This document shows positions 32,784 to 47,015 of a stretch of 64,000 bases of DNA, piece after piece. The position numbers were made by a program, and so were the translations under genes. Position 1 is the first letter of the stretch, and every line of letters begins with the position of its first letter. The notes under the pieces were generated by a model. The model was not told the origin of the DNA. It did no database searches and saw only the letters and a program-made list of their open reading frames with translations. The DNA comes from Adiantum capillus-veneris. Taxonomy: Eukaryota; Streptophyta; Polypodiopsida; Polypodiales; Pteridaceae. Where the stretch lies: NCBI GenBank assembly GCA_014529385.2, contig CM043968.1:10737648-10801647 (forward strand). The letters are read 5' to 3'.

Positions 32784-32805
32784 CTTAAAGGCGTCATTTA
32801 TGCCT

Positions 32806-32912
32806 TTAAGTGGGAGGTTGTTGGGTTAAAGGCCTAAATAAACCCGTTTTGTACATTTTTATACTTTGTCCAGGTTCAATGTGAACCTGGATACATTTTT
32901 TTAAAGTCTCTT
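32806..32912 (+). repeat. Polypurine tract and truncated 3' LTR of copia element 1
   Basis: AAGTGGGAGGT precedes TGTTGGGTTAAAGG (32819). Only the first ~94 bp of the LTR remain. Confidence 0.8.
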
Positions 32913-32931
32913 TTTGGCAGAGGAAAGAAAG

Positions 32932-33072
32932 ATGACAGGTAAAGTGATTCGGCGGTTCTTGGTTAAATTCAAGAACTATCCGGCATTAGATGCGAAGTGG
33001 ATGGAGGAGGAGAACCTAGCAGATACTCCTCAGATTTTGGAACTTTACCTTGAAGCATTCGGTTTAGCGTAG
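32932..33072 (+). pseudogene. Gypsy element 2 chromodomain terminus
   Basis: A 46-codon frame reads VIRRFLVKFKNYPALDAKW, MEEENLADTP and a stop at 33070-33072. This is the C-terminal chromodomain of a chromovirus integrase, re-emerging directly after the truncated copia LTR. The integrase core that should precede it is gone. Confidence 0.75.
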
Positions 33073-33499
33073 TCTACTCCGATAGAACCCCGAACTTAGC
33101 AAGGTTGAATCTGGTGTAGCGGGTTTGCACAAGAGGGGAGTCACTCCGCTCCTTTGTCAATAGATTACCTCGATTGAATAAGGTCACTGATGTCCCCTTT
33201 GGGTTTCGGGGATACTGATGGGCTGACAGTATTCTGCTGTATGACTTTATGAAACGGAATTCCCGAAATTGAATATGATTGATTTGTACAATTGAATATG
33301 ATTGATTTGTACTCTCTCATTTGACTTGTTAGAGTGCAGGAACTGAAAGACAAAACGACTGCATCATTTCGGTCTCATAAATCTCTATAGACATGATCGC
33401 AATAAGGATTTTTTTGTGTGATTTGTCATGTGATGTCCCGTGATGTTGAGTGACGACCTGTGATGTGACTGTTGTCTTTGTACAAGTGCTAGATGTGTC
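33073..33499 (+). other. Gypsy element 2 spacer between chromodomain and polypurine tract
   Basis: Non-coding. A GAATATGATTGATTTGTAC-like stretch is repeated near 33270-33310. Confidence 0.5.
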
Positions 33500-33947
33500 G
33501 TGTCTAGTGCATCGGTAGTTGAGTCAATGTCTACTAAGTTGGTTTATGGCCTCTGTCTGTTTTGCAGGCATCGAGGGCGACTACAATTCTTTCAAGAGGG
33601 GGGTATGTCACAAACTGTTGACGTGGCACGACCTTTAGTAAGTTGTTTTCAACTTACAGACTTTTGCCGAGGGGCCAAAGGACACCTAGGCAATAAAATC
33701 AAGTGAGGAACCCGTTGACGTGCGTGTCTAGTGCGTCGGTACTTGAGTCAGTGTCTACTAAGTTGGTTTATGGCCTCTGTCTGTTTTGCAGGCATCGAGG
33801 GCGATTACAATTCTTTCAAGAGGGGGGTATGTCACAAACTGTTGATGTGGCACGACCTTTAGTAAGTTGTTTTCAACTTATGGACTTTTGCCAAGGGGCC
33901 TAAGGACACCTAGGCAATAAAATCAGGCGAAGAACCTGCTGACGTGG
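33500..33947 (+). repeat. Tandem duplication (224 bp) spanning the polypurine tract and LTR start
   Basis: TGTCTAGTGC occurs at 33501 and 33725, and CAAGAGGGGGGTATGTCACA occurs near 33588 and 33812. There are thus two polypurine tract-LTR starts, at 33606 and 33830; only the second continues into a full LTR. Confidence 0.92.
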
Positions 33948-34376
33948 CTGTTGTACGGACGACCGCGATTTGCGCTGACTGCTATTGGAGGGCCGCAAAA
34001 CGCGTTGATTGCTGACGTGGCAGATCCGTACGGAAATCTCTATTTTTGTCATTGCTGTTTTTACTTGCAGTTTTTGGGAGAAGTTGCTTTTGAGTTTCAT
34101 GCTTTTGGGGCTCTGCTTGTAGCATCCCTTGTAATCTTTATGAGTGACCCAAGGGGGCTCACTTCTCAGAGCAGCTAGACGCAGAGTCTGAGAGCGAGCA
34201 CCCGCGGGAAGTGTACTTTGCTTAAAGATTAAAAGGGGCGCCAGTCTTTGGCGCCAATATCTCTTGGCATGGAACTACGCCGGGCGGTGTCGACTCTTAA
34301 ATTTGTGAAGTGTTTTGAAGTGAATCTCTGCTATGTCGCGAAAGAATCTTGACTTGGGGTGTCCAAGTTTGTTACA
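33830..34376 (+). repeat. 3' LTR of gypsy element 2
   Basis: 547 bp, TGTCACAAACTG to TTTGTTACA, followed by CTGAC. Shorter than the 5' LTR mainly because AATATAAAAGAAATACCG is reduced here (about 34225). Confidence 0.88.
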
Positions 34377-35335
34377 CTGACTCATCTAGACACCAGGAGG
34401 ACATGGATACAGCTAGCACAGGAGCTGGGCACGAAGGTGGCTTTCTATAGAGAGCATCTTCTCTAGCTTACGGAGGACGGCTTTGTGACGAGACTCACAT
34501 ACATGGACACTCACTTGTCTCATGGGGATACGATGTGCTATTGGCCAGATACTCACATCTTCACACCAGCTTCGGGTCGAGACTGGGAGATACAGCGGAG
34601 TACCCGCAGAGACCAGGACATGCCCCCTGTGTCACATGGAGGCTGAGAAAGAGTTGCATTACACTTGTCACTGCCGAGTCTACTATGAGATATAAGGCTG
34701 CTTCCATTGCTTGTTGAGAGAGGGCTTTGGACCACTCTCCAGAGTCATGGGATACGAGGACCAAAGATCCTTGGGTTTGTTTTTGCTGGAGCTGCGCAGA
34801 CACAGAGAGCCTAATTAGAGGAGAGGATAGTCAGTCTTAGAGACGGATCACAAACTTCTTTAGAGCGGACACTGGACAACTAGAGGAGCTACTACCACAG
34901 TAGAGCCCATATTCTCCTCACACCAGAGGCACGTTGATCGACCGAGCGACTGAGCTAGGGAGATCCAGACGCCCACGACTGCAAAGGACTACAGAGCATT
35001 CACGCAAGCTGCATCAGAGGATTCGGATCACTTTGGCCCGACATACACGGCAACCTATCAAACTACTGACCATGGAGGAGATTGATGAGATCCTCCAACG
35101 ACCGATGCTGAATCTCCTATGATTTAGCTCTTTCTGAGGATACACCTACATTGTGTTGTATTAACTCCCCATTCGTGTCACACCCCCCACTCATATTCTA
35201 CACAATTCCAGCTAGCTGCTTAGTATTTTTATTTTGTTACTCAGACTTTGTATCAGATCCACCACATTGTAACTTTCTAGTCTCATAGGTCACTTTGGCC
35301 TTTTGAAGACGTTAATATAACATTTCATTTCATTT
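34377..35335 (+). pseudogene. LINE C copy 1, 3' half: zinc-binding tail and 3' end
   Basis: Resumes LINE C at CTGACTCATCTAGACACC. The C-terminal zinc tail is present (LCHMEAEKELHYTCHCRVYYEI, about 34624-34692), followed by LREGFGPLSRVMGYEDQ. The arginine seen after YYEI in copy 2 (CGA) is a TAA stop here. A last ORF piece is 34934-35122. The 3' end reads GGCCTTTTGAAGACGTTAA then ATTTCATTTCATTT and a CT-rich tract, matching copy 2 at 46455-46498. Confidence 0.82.
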
Positions 35336-35404
35336 TCTTTCTCTCTCTTTGAAGAAAGGGGCTTTGACTTATCGGACAAGGGACTTGCCTTAAAGGACTG
35401 GCCC
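35336..35404. other. CT-rich flank after LINE C copy 1
   Basis: Short CT-rich stretch then unassigned DNA. No gene seen. Confidence 0.4.
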
Positions 35405-35890
35405 CTATTAGCTTATGGCTATGATAGAGGGGATTTGTTTCGTTGCACCTGGACTAAGGGGCTGCCAGTCAATCAAATATTTGGCCATATTGAGCCACAG
35501 CAATAGGGAAGGTGAAGCTTGTATGACCTTATGGGCCACCATCCCATTAAGATGACACTTGCAAACAATTATATGTGATAAAAACAATGTTTGATTGATA
35601 CTATCACCGATTGTGAAGTGTGCTTTCAAGGGAGGTTGTTTTGGAAAGGGGAGCCAACTCTGGGGATAAAATTAACAGAGGGTTTAAAGCTTTAAGGCTT
35701 TTTAAACTCTAAAAATTAGTAGGCTGTCTCCCAGGTATGGGCCTTTTGTTTATAAATTTGAACATTAAGTGTTTGTTATAGATTTGGACATAAAGGGGTG
35801 TAAACTTAAATAGCCTTTAAGGCTTTTAACTTTTAGTGGCTGAACTGGTACCTAGTTATTTGTCCTTTGGCCATAACCAGTGTTATGACA
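35405..35890 (+). repeat. Dispersed repeat D, copy 1
   Basis: Aligns with 42245-42770 in the same order: AGCTTATGGCTA, ATCAAATATTTGGCCATA, TTAGTAGGCTGT, GATTTGGACATAAAGG, CCTTAAGG-like and ACCAGTGTTATG. Highly diverged, no coding. Nature unknown; an old LTR or non-autonomous element is possible. Confidence 0.65.
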
Positions 35891-36200
35891 CTGCATGTGG
35901 ATTTACTGGCCGATTGTGCATCCCCTAAAACTCTTGTGCGAGCAGGCATGCTGTTTCGTTTGGTTGCAACCCCTAGTCATCGTGCTAGTCCAATCTACAG
36001 GCCAGAGCTATATAAACGAGGTGAGAGATCTCACTTAGTCTGTGGGTGTGTATTTTCTGAGTGTGTGTTGGCAGAGTTACCTCTTGTAGCAGCTGCCTCT
36101 CCGTCCCCCTACAACCAGGTTAGGAGAGTTCTTGTTATGCAAAATGTGTAAAAATGTTTTATTTTGCTATCCTATTCTTGTAGCAAATGATCAACCAAAC
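35891..36200 (+). promoter_or_regulatory. Possible promoter region with TATA box downstream of repeat D
   Basis: AGCTATATAAACGAGG at about 36006-36021 is a strong TATA match. It is followed by a pyrimidine-rich leader. Could be an LTR promoter; no transcript evidence. Confidence 0.3.
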
Positions 36201-36979
36201 CATAACCTGATAATCGAAAACTCTAATGTGAAATTGTCCATAGGAAATTGAGAAGTGATGTTTCAAAGGGCTTGATGGCCTTTTTCTTGCATTGGTTTGA
36301 ATAGGCAATTATGAGAGTGTTATAATTATGAGGAAAATGACTCTCTTCATCATAGATGTTAACCACTTTGAGATAGTGCGGCAACCATGACTGCTCTGGC
36401 AGGATTTCGGTCACCTTATTTAATAAGGTGGCTTTCTTTTGTGTTATGAGGAGTTACCCTTCGTGTGAAATCCATGGGAGTATGGAGAAAAAAGTCGCTC
36501 AAGTCTTCTATATTTTCATTTGATGTAGAAGTATGGACACTAAACAGTTCAACATGGCTAATTGAGAAACTTTGGTTGATGAAACTTGTATTGTGGAAGA
36601 GTAATTCTAATACTACAAAGAGTTTGGATAACATGAAGCCTAGGATGTTTTGAATCAGTTGATAATGATCGGAAAAAATGGTCTGGGGATCTTGGGCATT
36701 GAGGGTAGTAAAGTGAATAATTGAAATACTGGATTAATAAAGCTTAATTGTTTTCTGTTTAAGATGGAAAAGCACCAGTTAAATTCTGAATTGATCATCT
36801 TCCTTCTGGAATATTGGTATTGAAGTATTCTATATTCTGTTTCATTTCTGGATCAACCAGACCATCAGACGGGAGAGTTAGGAGAAACTTTTGACTTATG
36901 TAAGGCCTATGGTCAAGGAAAAACTGTTGAAAAGCTTGGGCTGACTTGTGTGTGAGGACTTGTCTATGCAACGTATTGC
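36201..36979. other. Anonymous A/T-rich DNA
   Basis: No ORF with recognisable content, no repeat seen within the window. Confidence 0.4.
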
Positions 36980-36995
36980 AATATTGATGACCTTG

Positions 36996-37343
36996 GTCCC
37001 CAAAGAGTTGGTCTAACGGTAAGGCTTTGGCTTCTCAACCTACAGGTTGTGGGTTCAAATCCCCCGTTGAGTTGTGCTCACCTGGTGTTCACTTTGCTAG
37101 GGCTATTGCCCTTGAACACTCAAGTGCATCCTCCTCCTGGGGTGGGTCACCTGAGGAGGAGCTTTCTAGCTTGTTGCTACAAGTTCTCTCCGCCATTCCC
37201 AGTACATGTGGTGCATCAATTAGGTGGCCATGGTGATGCCTACGCATGGCTCTTGCCCGATGGTACGCGGCCCTGGCCCGACCACGCTTCATGGCTAATA
37301 TAAGCACCTCCCCCTCTGGGCCCTATGGTGTGTTGAAAAAAAA
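36996..37343 (+). mobile_element. tRNA-derived SINE with 16-bp target-site duplication
   Basis: The head carries a polymerase III A box (TGGTCTAACGG, about 37009-37019) and B box (GGTTCAAATCC, 37052-37062) at tRNA-like spacing. A ~270 bp unrelated body and an A-run follow. It is flanked by perfect copies of AATATTGATGACCTTG at 36980-36995 and 37344-37359. The head lacks a paired acceptor stem, so it is not a working tRNA gene. SINEs of this type are mobilised by a LINE in trans; the partner is not evident because the SINE tail is poly(A), unlike LINE B and C here. Confidence 0.93.
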
Positions 37344-37359
37344 AATATTGATGACCTTG

Positions 37360-38847
37360 AAGCTTTGAGCTGTTCTGATATATATATTGTTGTACAGGGG
37401 GATTCTAAGCATACTACTTGGGTTAACTAACCCTAGTGACTTAGGAAAGATCTGAAATAATGAAATCACTTTGGATTCGTTCCGCATAAGCTTTTACAAG
37501 TTGTAGATTTTTCCAATCTGACATGAAATTGGCTATGGACCTCTCCTGATCTGGTTATGAAATCCCGAATGGTTCTTGATTGTTTGTGTTGTTTCTGGTA
37601 CTAACGATTCACACATCTTTGGTTGGTCAAATGTATCGGTGAAAAGGATGCTTGTATGGGTATAGACTCTAGAGAATAGGTTCTGTTTTTTGGAAAACTT
37701 GGTTTGACTGATTTTTTGCTGCTTGGCTATTGGGATTTCCTGGGACTCAGAGACTGGTAGGTTGTTAACAACGAGATCTGGTATGAAATCTTTGGGATTG
37801 GAAAATCCATCTGACTGTTTCCTGTTTTTCAAAAATTTCAGAAAGAGTCGTTGAACCCATGTGAAAGGACTTGATCTTGTAAGAACATATATTATATTAC
37901 TAGAAATAGGAATCATGACATTTCCACAATGTGGTGAACAAAACCTTAGAAATGAGGCTTTGGTTTGGATAATGACTCAGACAACTCTAAAGTCAACTTG
38001 ATGACTGGGGACTACTCTAGTGGTGATGATAGCAAAATCGTTTGGGAGAGTAAGATGCTAGAAGGAATACTATTATGGCATTTACTTATTGATTGTCTAA
38101 ACTAAATATGTAAATAAATAAGTAAAATTTGCTAAAAAGCTTAAAAGTAAACACCCTTGGGTGACACCTGGAATACCAACAATTGAGTAATCAATAGGTT
38201 TTTCTCTGCTCATGGATGCACGATCTTTCCTTCTCTTTCTTTGTGGTGTTTTGCTTGAAAATTCTACGAAGATGCTTTTATGTTTTATCAATTGCATTAA
38301 TACTGGTTTGCTACAAACCAAATAGTTGTGTCTGCCCTCTGTACTGTAAATTATGTATAAACTTCCAATGGAAATAGAGACTCTGTACATGTTTCTTTTC
38401 CATTAAGGAAGCTATGTCTGCTTTGAACAGTTTCCGTTGTTGATATTGAATGGTAGTTATATACAAAAAACACAATTTACTCTTAAGACCTTGTCCGAGA
38501 ATCATAGCTCTTGTTTTCTTTACCTAATTTGAGTATAGTAACATAAGCTACCTTGGTGGGTCTTTTTGCACACATCCCTATTACCTTAATAAATGTTTGG
38601 ATGATGATTAAGTTGCAACATTTCCATTTCTTTCTGATTTCGGAAAGCCTTCTAAGCTTAGCTTTGTATTGTAAGTATTTCTGGTTCATGATGCCCCTTG
38701 CAAGTTTGATTGCTAGGATAAGAATTGACCCCCAACAAAAAGAGACCCTATATCCACATAAGGCTCAAGAAGTATAAAAAATCTACCCTAGAGAACTTAG
38801 TAATCTAATGTTGCTACTTTTTGTTTGCAAAATTTGATACTATCTAG
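37360..38847. other. Anonymous A/T-rich DNA
   Basis: No supported gene. Short ORFs on both strands are lysine/leucine-rich and unrelated to known domains. Confidence 0.4.
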
Positions 38848-39125
38848 TAGTTTGGACCACATGGTGGATATATATCGTCTAAAGTCGTCCAATATGTAAT
38901 CACCTTTATTAATGATGATGATGTTGGTAAAAAAGAGCACCAAAATATCTATTTGGATCTCTTGCCTTTTTGTTGTTTTAAGTGATCGGGTCAATTATTA
39001 GCTTCAATAGGTAATAGCTCGGACCATGTGATGGATATATATTGTCTAAAATCGGTCAATACATACTCACATTTATTAATGATGAGGATACTTGTAAAAA
39101 GATCTTGGCCTCCACAATTTAAATA
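38848..39125. repeat. Diverged direct repeat, period about 160 bp
   Basis: GGATATATATCGTCTAAAG with TTTATTAATGATGATGATG (first unit) matches GGATATATATTGTCTAAAA with TTTATTAATGATGAGGATA (second). The intervening CTTTTTGTTGTTTTAAGTG block recurs at about 39532 and 39625. Confidence 0.7.
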
Positions 39126-39198
39126 TATATTGGGATCTCTAAATAATCAATTTGAGATGAAACCTTTGTTAGAAATGAAAACAAATGATGAGGAATAT

Positions 39199-39475
39199 TA
39201 AGAAGTTGACACAATTGGTAAGAGCGCCACCCTTGCAAGTGGGTCGTTGCGCTTACGAGTTGGATGCTTGCTTAGGAAGTAAAAAATGTCAGTATTTCCC
39301 AAGGGAAAAGGAAACAATTGGGATCCAAAATAATTCTCCAAAGGATCTTAGCAAGTTTGGAACCCTAGACAGACAGTTAGCTTGTCGACGTCAAGTCAGC
39401 ATGCCCCTTATGCCTTGGGCAACATACGTGCCACAATGGCCGAAACATAGTCGCAACCCTGCGAGGGCAAGCTAG
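39199..39475 (+). repeat. tRNA-like head, possible degraded SINE
   Basis: ACACAATTGGTAAGAGCG resembles a polymerase III A-box region and is followed by CCACCCTTGCAAGTGGG, an anticodon-arm-like hairpin. The expected B box is mutated. No target-site duplication found. Confidence 0.35.
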
Positions 39476-39529
39476 GACCTTTCTCTCTCGTGCGCTCTCT
39501 CCAATAAAACTGGATCCAGGAATTTGCTC

Positions 39530-39710
39530 ACTTTTTTGTTGATTTTAAGCGATTGGGTCCAATTATTAGCTTCAATAGATAAAAGCTTGTCGGATGTCAA
39601 GCTAGCCATCAAAGATATGCATACTTTTTTGTCGATTTTAAACGATTGGGTTAAATTGTTAGCTTCAATAGATAATAAAAGCTTGTCAGATATCAAAGAT
39701 TTGCTTAGCT
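39530..39710. repeat. Tandem repeat, about 93 bp x 2
   Basis: TTTTTTGTTGATTTTAAGCG...AGCTTCAATAGATAAAAGC and TTTTTTGTCGATTTTAAACG...AGCTTCAATAGATAATAAAAGC are adjacent copies. A third, more distant copy lies at about 38966-39020. Confidence 0.8.
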
Positions 39711-42244
39711 AAAATCTATATTATTGAAAATCTCATTCGAAGGAGCTTGTTGTCTTTGCTCTTTTGATCTTGAATTGGCTTGCCTCACTAAAAACAGTGG
39801 ACTTATTTGTGTCTTTGTTTTTTCATGCATTCTTCTTATATTACCTACTTCTTGACATATATTTGCTCTTGAGGAGTCAAAAGTTTTTGTACTCCTTGTG
39901 CACCATGAGAGAATCAACCCTCTTAGAAACGGTTTCAAAAATCTCAAAAGCTTTTCCTTTTCCATCCCATAAAAAGAACGAAATGGAGGTTGCAGGACTA
40001 GACCATATGCTCTAGACACTCTTGAATAAGAGTCTTTATGTCCCATGCAAAGAAAAACTTTCTTTTTGGTTGGTTTACATCGCTCTATGCAAGAAGGCTG
40101 CAACTTGAAAGGTGTGCAACACCTAGACCGAAGAGAGTTGGTTACGGCTCTTATAGCATGAACTTTTTGGATGTGGTTAAGTGTTCTTCTAATAGTGACC
40201 TATTTACTACTCAGATACTATTTGGAATGTGTATAGTAGGCCTTTATTAATTGTGAAGTTTGTGGACTCCAAAGAAAGTTGTGACTTAAGCATTGTATGC
40301 TTTGACCATGTAGTGTGGTACTCATTTGGACCTTGTGTTTCATGACAAGTCCACATAGCTTTACCTAACTCTCACTTGCTCTTTAAGGTCATGCAAAGCT
40401 AGTGTTGTTAGCTCAAAAATCTTATGATGAACATCTTGAAGTAGCTTCAAGCTGATACCCTTGGTACTATTTTGACTACTTAAACAACTTTGAAGAGGTG
40501 GAATTGGATAACTCTTTATTAAATCCCTATGTACAAGAAGAATCAACCTCGTCCTGAAAGAGGCCTAATTGTTTAATGACGACTCCTAGCTCTTTTTCCT
40601 CATTTCTCAATCCAACTGTGGCTTCTAGTTCTAATGTTTCTGGAGCAAAGGCAGATAATTTACTAATTGGGGAAAAGGAGAGCACTTATTGTAAGTCATC
40701 TGTTGGACTTTTGAAGTTGGCTTGGTCATTGTGAGGTAGTTATTGGACCAACTTGGAAAGGATTCTATAGAGCTAAGATTCCAAAGTTAGAAAGATGTTT
40801 GTTCACTACTATTTTGTAAACAAACTGTTGGGTATAATGAAATCAATGGACATTATAGAGGAAGCATTTTGTGTTATTTTTTATACTACAAGTATGATAT
40901 CTACAATTATCTTTGGGTGGGAATATACCTCTTATATAAAATATATCCTAAGTGTGAGTATTCTAGATTTGTTAGGCTAACTTAGTATTTCAACAACATT
41001 GCTTCTCATGTATGGATATTATGGAGGTTATGATCTCAAACAACTCATATGATCAATTTCTATTGCATCTGATTGTGTGTTTGGAAACATCACACAAAAG
41101 TATTTCAAGGTGCATTAACTGATACTTCTTGAGTTTTAAGCAAGTAGAACATTTATAAAGACTTATTAGAGATTCACTATAACCCTTGTGGCTTGTAGAA
41201 AATGCCATTGAGGTGCTAATAAATTCTGCAAAGAAAATAACTCGTTTTTTTACTCTTGAAACACACAATGTTGTGATCTATAAAAGGGGATGTTGGTTTA
41301 TTAAATGTAAATTGCAAAATAATTGGTGTGACCTTTTGCAAAAGGTAAACTAGATTGATAAATCTCATAGACACAAAGCACCTTGCCATTATGGCCTTAT
41401 CAAAAACTCATTAGCCATATCTCAACAGATTCTAGAACGCAATACTAAACATTTATGAGAAACTTGTTTCATAAACTTTTAAGGATATCAATTGGCTTCT
41501 CTTGTCTATATGCCATGTGCAATCTTTGGTCGTCTTACTTTGAAGACAAATGGTATTTTAAACCAGTTGCCAACAAACACGTTTTTAAAACTCTAGAAGG
41601 ATTTATTTACTCCTACATATACATGAATGATCTCCTTAGTCTCAACAATGGTGTAGAGTGTCAAAAGACAAGTATCCTGTGGATGTTGTAAGAATTGAAC
41701 CTACACCTTTGGAAAAATCGGACATTTATGCTTTACAAAAGCCTGATAGATAATATGGAGCTTTCTCTTAAAAACACCCTTCAATTGTAAGTTTTCTATG
41801 CGATATCTCTAGAAAGAGAAGTTGAACATTATTCCAATTGAATTTGCTAAAACAAAATGTAATAAGCTTGCCATACATTTTGCGTGCACATCATCTTCGT
41901 ATGATGCCTTTGTAGCTTTGAAGAAGTACATAAATTGGTTTTTTTTTTTTTAAGTATGGGAATCTATCAAATTGAAGAGATCAGAAATCGATCAAATTAT
42001 CGTTGATCATATGGAGAAAACACGGCGTTAGATCATACTTGATCTCACTATTCTCAATAACGTAAGGCAATAGGCCTATCCTTAATGAGTCTTTTGCCTT
42101 ATAGGGTGGTGCTTGGATAAGGGTGGGTGTTACACATACTCCCACAAGTTGTTGGAAGAAGGGGCCTGGAAGAAGGGGGGGGCCTTGGCTTCTTCTTAGA
42201 CAAACGGGATTGCTGTGGATTGGGCTGCTATGAGTGGATTGGGT
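39711..42244. other. Anonymous A/T-rich DNA
   Basis: No gene supported. A reverse-complement B-box-like GAATTGAACCTACACC occurs at about 41693-41708, without a matching A box. A poly(T) run is at 41940-41952. Confidence 0.4.
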
Positions 42245-42770
42245 TGCTATGAGCTTATGGCTAGATCCTTGATAGAGTGGAATTTTTGTCTTGCATTGGC
42301 CCGAGGGACTTGCCAGGCCATCAAATATTTGGCCATAGTGGGCAAGAAAGTGACGAGGAGGGTCAAGCTAGCATGCCCTTATACTTCACCATCTAAAAAA
42401 GATGACATAAATTATTTCAAACTTTAGAGCCTAAGTTTACTACTATAGTTCGGGTAGCAACAAAATGTGTGATTGACACTAGCACTAATTTTGGATGTTC
42501 TTTTAATGTAGGTATCTTATATGATGTGGTACTTTTTTATGGAAGCGACATCAAACACTTGGGATTTAATTATCAGAGGGGCTGAAGCCTTAAGACTTTC
42601 TTACCTATAAATATTAGTAGGTTATTGCCTAGGTTTGGGACTTAGCCCTTGTTATAAGATTTGGACATAAAGGGATACAAAAGTAAAAAATCCTTAAGGA
42701 TTTAACTCTTCATGTGGGGGCCAACACATGAGCCTTAAGCCACAGGGGTGGAACCAGTGTTATGGTACCG
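42245..42770 (+). repeat. Dispersed repeat D, copy 2
   Basis: Diverged copy of 35405-35890 in the same orientation (GCTTATGGCTAGATCC, CATCAAATATTTGGCCATAG, ATTAGTAGGTTAT, GATTTGGACATAAAGGG, ACCAGTGTTATGG). Confidence 0.65.
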
Positions 42771-43960
42771 AATTTTTTACAATCATTATTTCTATCTTGG
42801 TCATCTTAGTTGTCTTCCATTGAATTCTTTTCTTGCGTGATAAGAATTTGCTCTTCTTATATTTCCTAAAAGACTTTTTTTGAAGGAATGTAGTAACTCT
42901 ACCAAGTATGAACATATTTATTCTGAAGTTGGGTGGTTTCTATCTTGCTTAGAGTGGTATCAAATTTGTTTCAAATGGGGTAAAAAACCTATATAAAGAA
43001 GAGAAAGGTGGTGCATATATGCATAAGGATGATGTCTAGGACAACGATTTTAGCATCGTGCATAGTGCTTGTAGTCAATATATGATGGTTTTTATGGCAT
43101 ATCATAAGGATGGCTTTGTGGCAAGATAACGATGGCACGTTGAAGGGGGTGGAGATGCCACTCTAAACTTAAACATAAGTTTGTAGCAAAAAATGGAGAT
43201 AAGTGAAAGCAAGATTAGAGAACATTGGTTGTGGAGTGTGGAAGATGGAAGTAATGACACTAGGCTTGAAGGTAGTAGGCATCTACAACCCTTAAAAGAG
43301 AGTAGCGACGATCATGCTCTCAACCACTATTATCTTTTCTCTCATAGTACATGCATGTTGTGTGTGAATTTGACCAAAAAAAAAAACTTAAGAGAGAGCG
43401 TTGCATGACATTGATGGGTGGGAAGAAAGGTAAAGGGATCAAACAATGAACCATGAAAAGCCCCTCAATCTATTGGAAATAAAATGAAGACTTTTTCCCT
43501 CCTCCATTGCTTATGAAAAGAAATAGAGCTCTAAGTAATGAGTGTTTGTGGTTATGCAAAAAAAAATTCTCCTTACCAATTGTAGTAGGATTTGCTATAG
43601 TGAATCTTCAGTAGGATATAGGGAACAAATGAATTTTTGTATGGACCATGGTCACAAATAACAAATGTTTGTGAGGTGATGTCATTTGTACATACACCCT
43701 ATTGTGTCTCAGTTGATAATCTAATATGCTCTTAAGATATCTTGTCATTCTTAAAACTCCAAAGTGTTGAGCTCAAAGAAACGTATTCAATAGGGGGGGG
43801 CAGGGGGGAATTGAATATTGAAATTACTCACTAGAACTCTTGAGTTTTAAAGATGAAATAGTGTAGAAACCCCATTTTCCTTGAGGAAAGAGGGAAAAGG
43901 GAGAGATAGCCATTGTCTCCACCCATTTGCCCCCTCTTAATCAATTTGCTTTGGTACCTA

Positions 43961-43962
<2 letters not shown>
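42771..43962. other. Anonymous A/T-rich DNA
   Basis: Nothing recognisable. An eight-G run at about 43793-43800 and short A-runs are present. Confidence 0.4.

Positions 43963-44025
<63 letters not shown>
43963..44025. repeat. (CT)31 microsatellite at the 5' edge of LINE C copy 2
   Basis: Perfect dinucleotide run abutting the truncated LINE at AGCTATTCATGAG, which corresponds to AGCTATTCTTGAG at 23462 in copy 1. Confidence 0.95.

Positions 44026-47015
<2,990 letters not shown>

Larger units (their letters stand above)
27924..32912 (+). mobile_element. Ty1/copia element 1, nested in gypsy element 2
   Basis: Full 5' LTR (27924-28213, TGTTGGGTTAAAGG to CTTTCA), primer site, gag, protease, integrase, RT, RNaseH, polypurine tract, then a 3' LTR start at 32819. 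The 3' LTR is cut after about 94 bp (last match TTTTTTTAAAGTC), where the gypsy chromodomain begins. No target-site duplication can be tested because of this truncation. The pol order protease-integrase-RT-RNaseH is diagnostic of copia. Confidence 0.92.
24957..34376 (+). mobile_element. Ty3/gypsy element 2, inserted in LINE C and itself split by a copia element
   Basis: 5' LTR 24957-25521 and 3' LTR 33830-34376 both start TGTCA and end GTTTGTTACA. Flanking pentamers are CTCAC (left) and CTGAC (right). The uninterrupted LINE C copy at 45520-45530 reads CTGAC, which proves the insertion point and shows one later mutation. Order: LTR, primer site, gag, zinc knuckle, protease, start of RT, [copia], chromodomain, spacer, polypurine tract, LTR. 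Most of RT, RNaseH and integrase is missing around the copia insertion. Confidence 0.9.

Noticed and set aside
36996-37070. A functional tRNA gene
   Set aside because: Has polymerase III boxes but no paired acceptor stem, a 270-bp body, A-tail and flanking duplication: it is a SINE.
41690-41710. Reverse-strand B box (second SINE)
   Set aside because: No A box at the right distance, no tail or duplication found.
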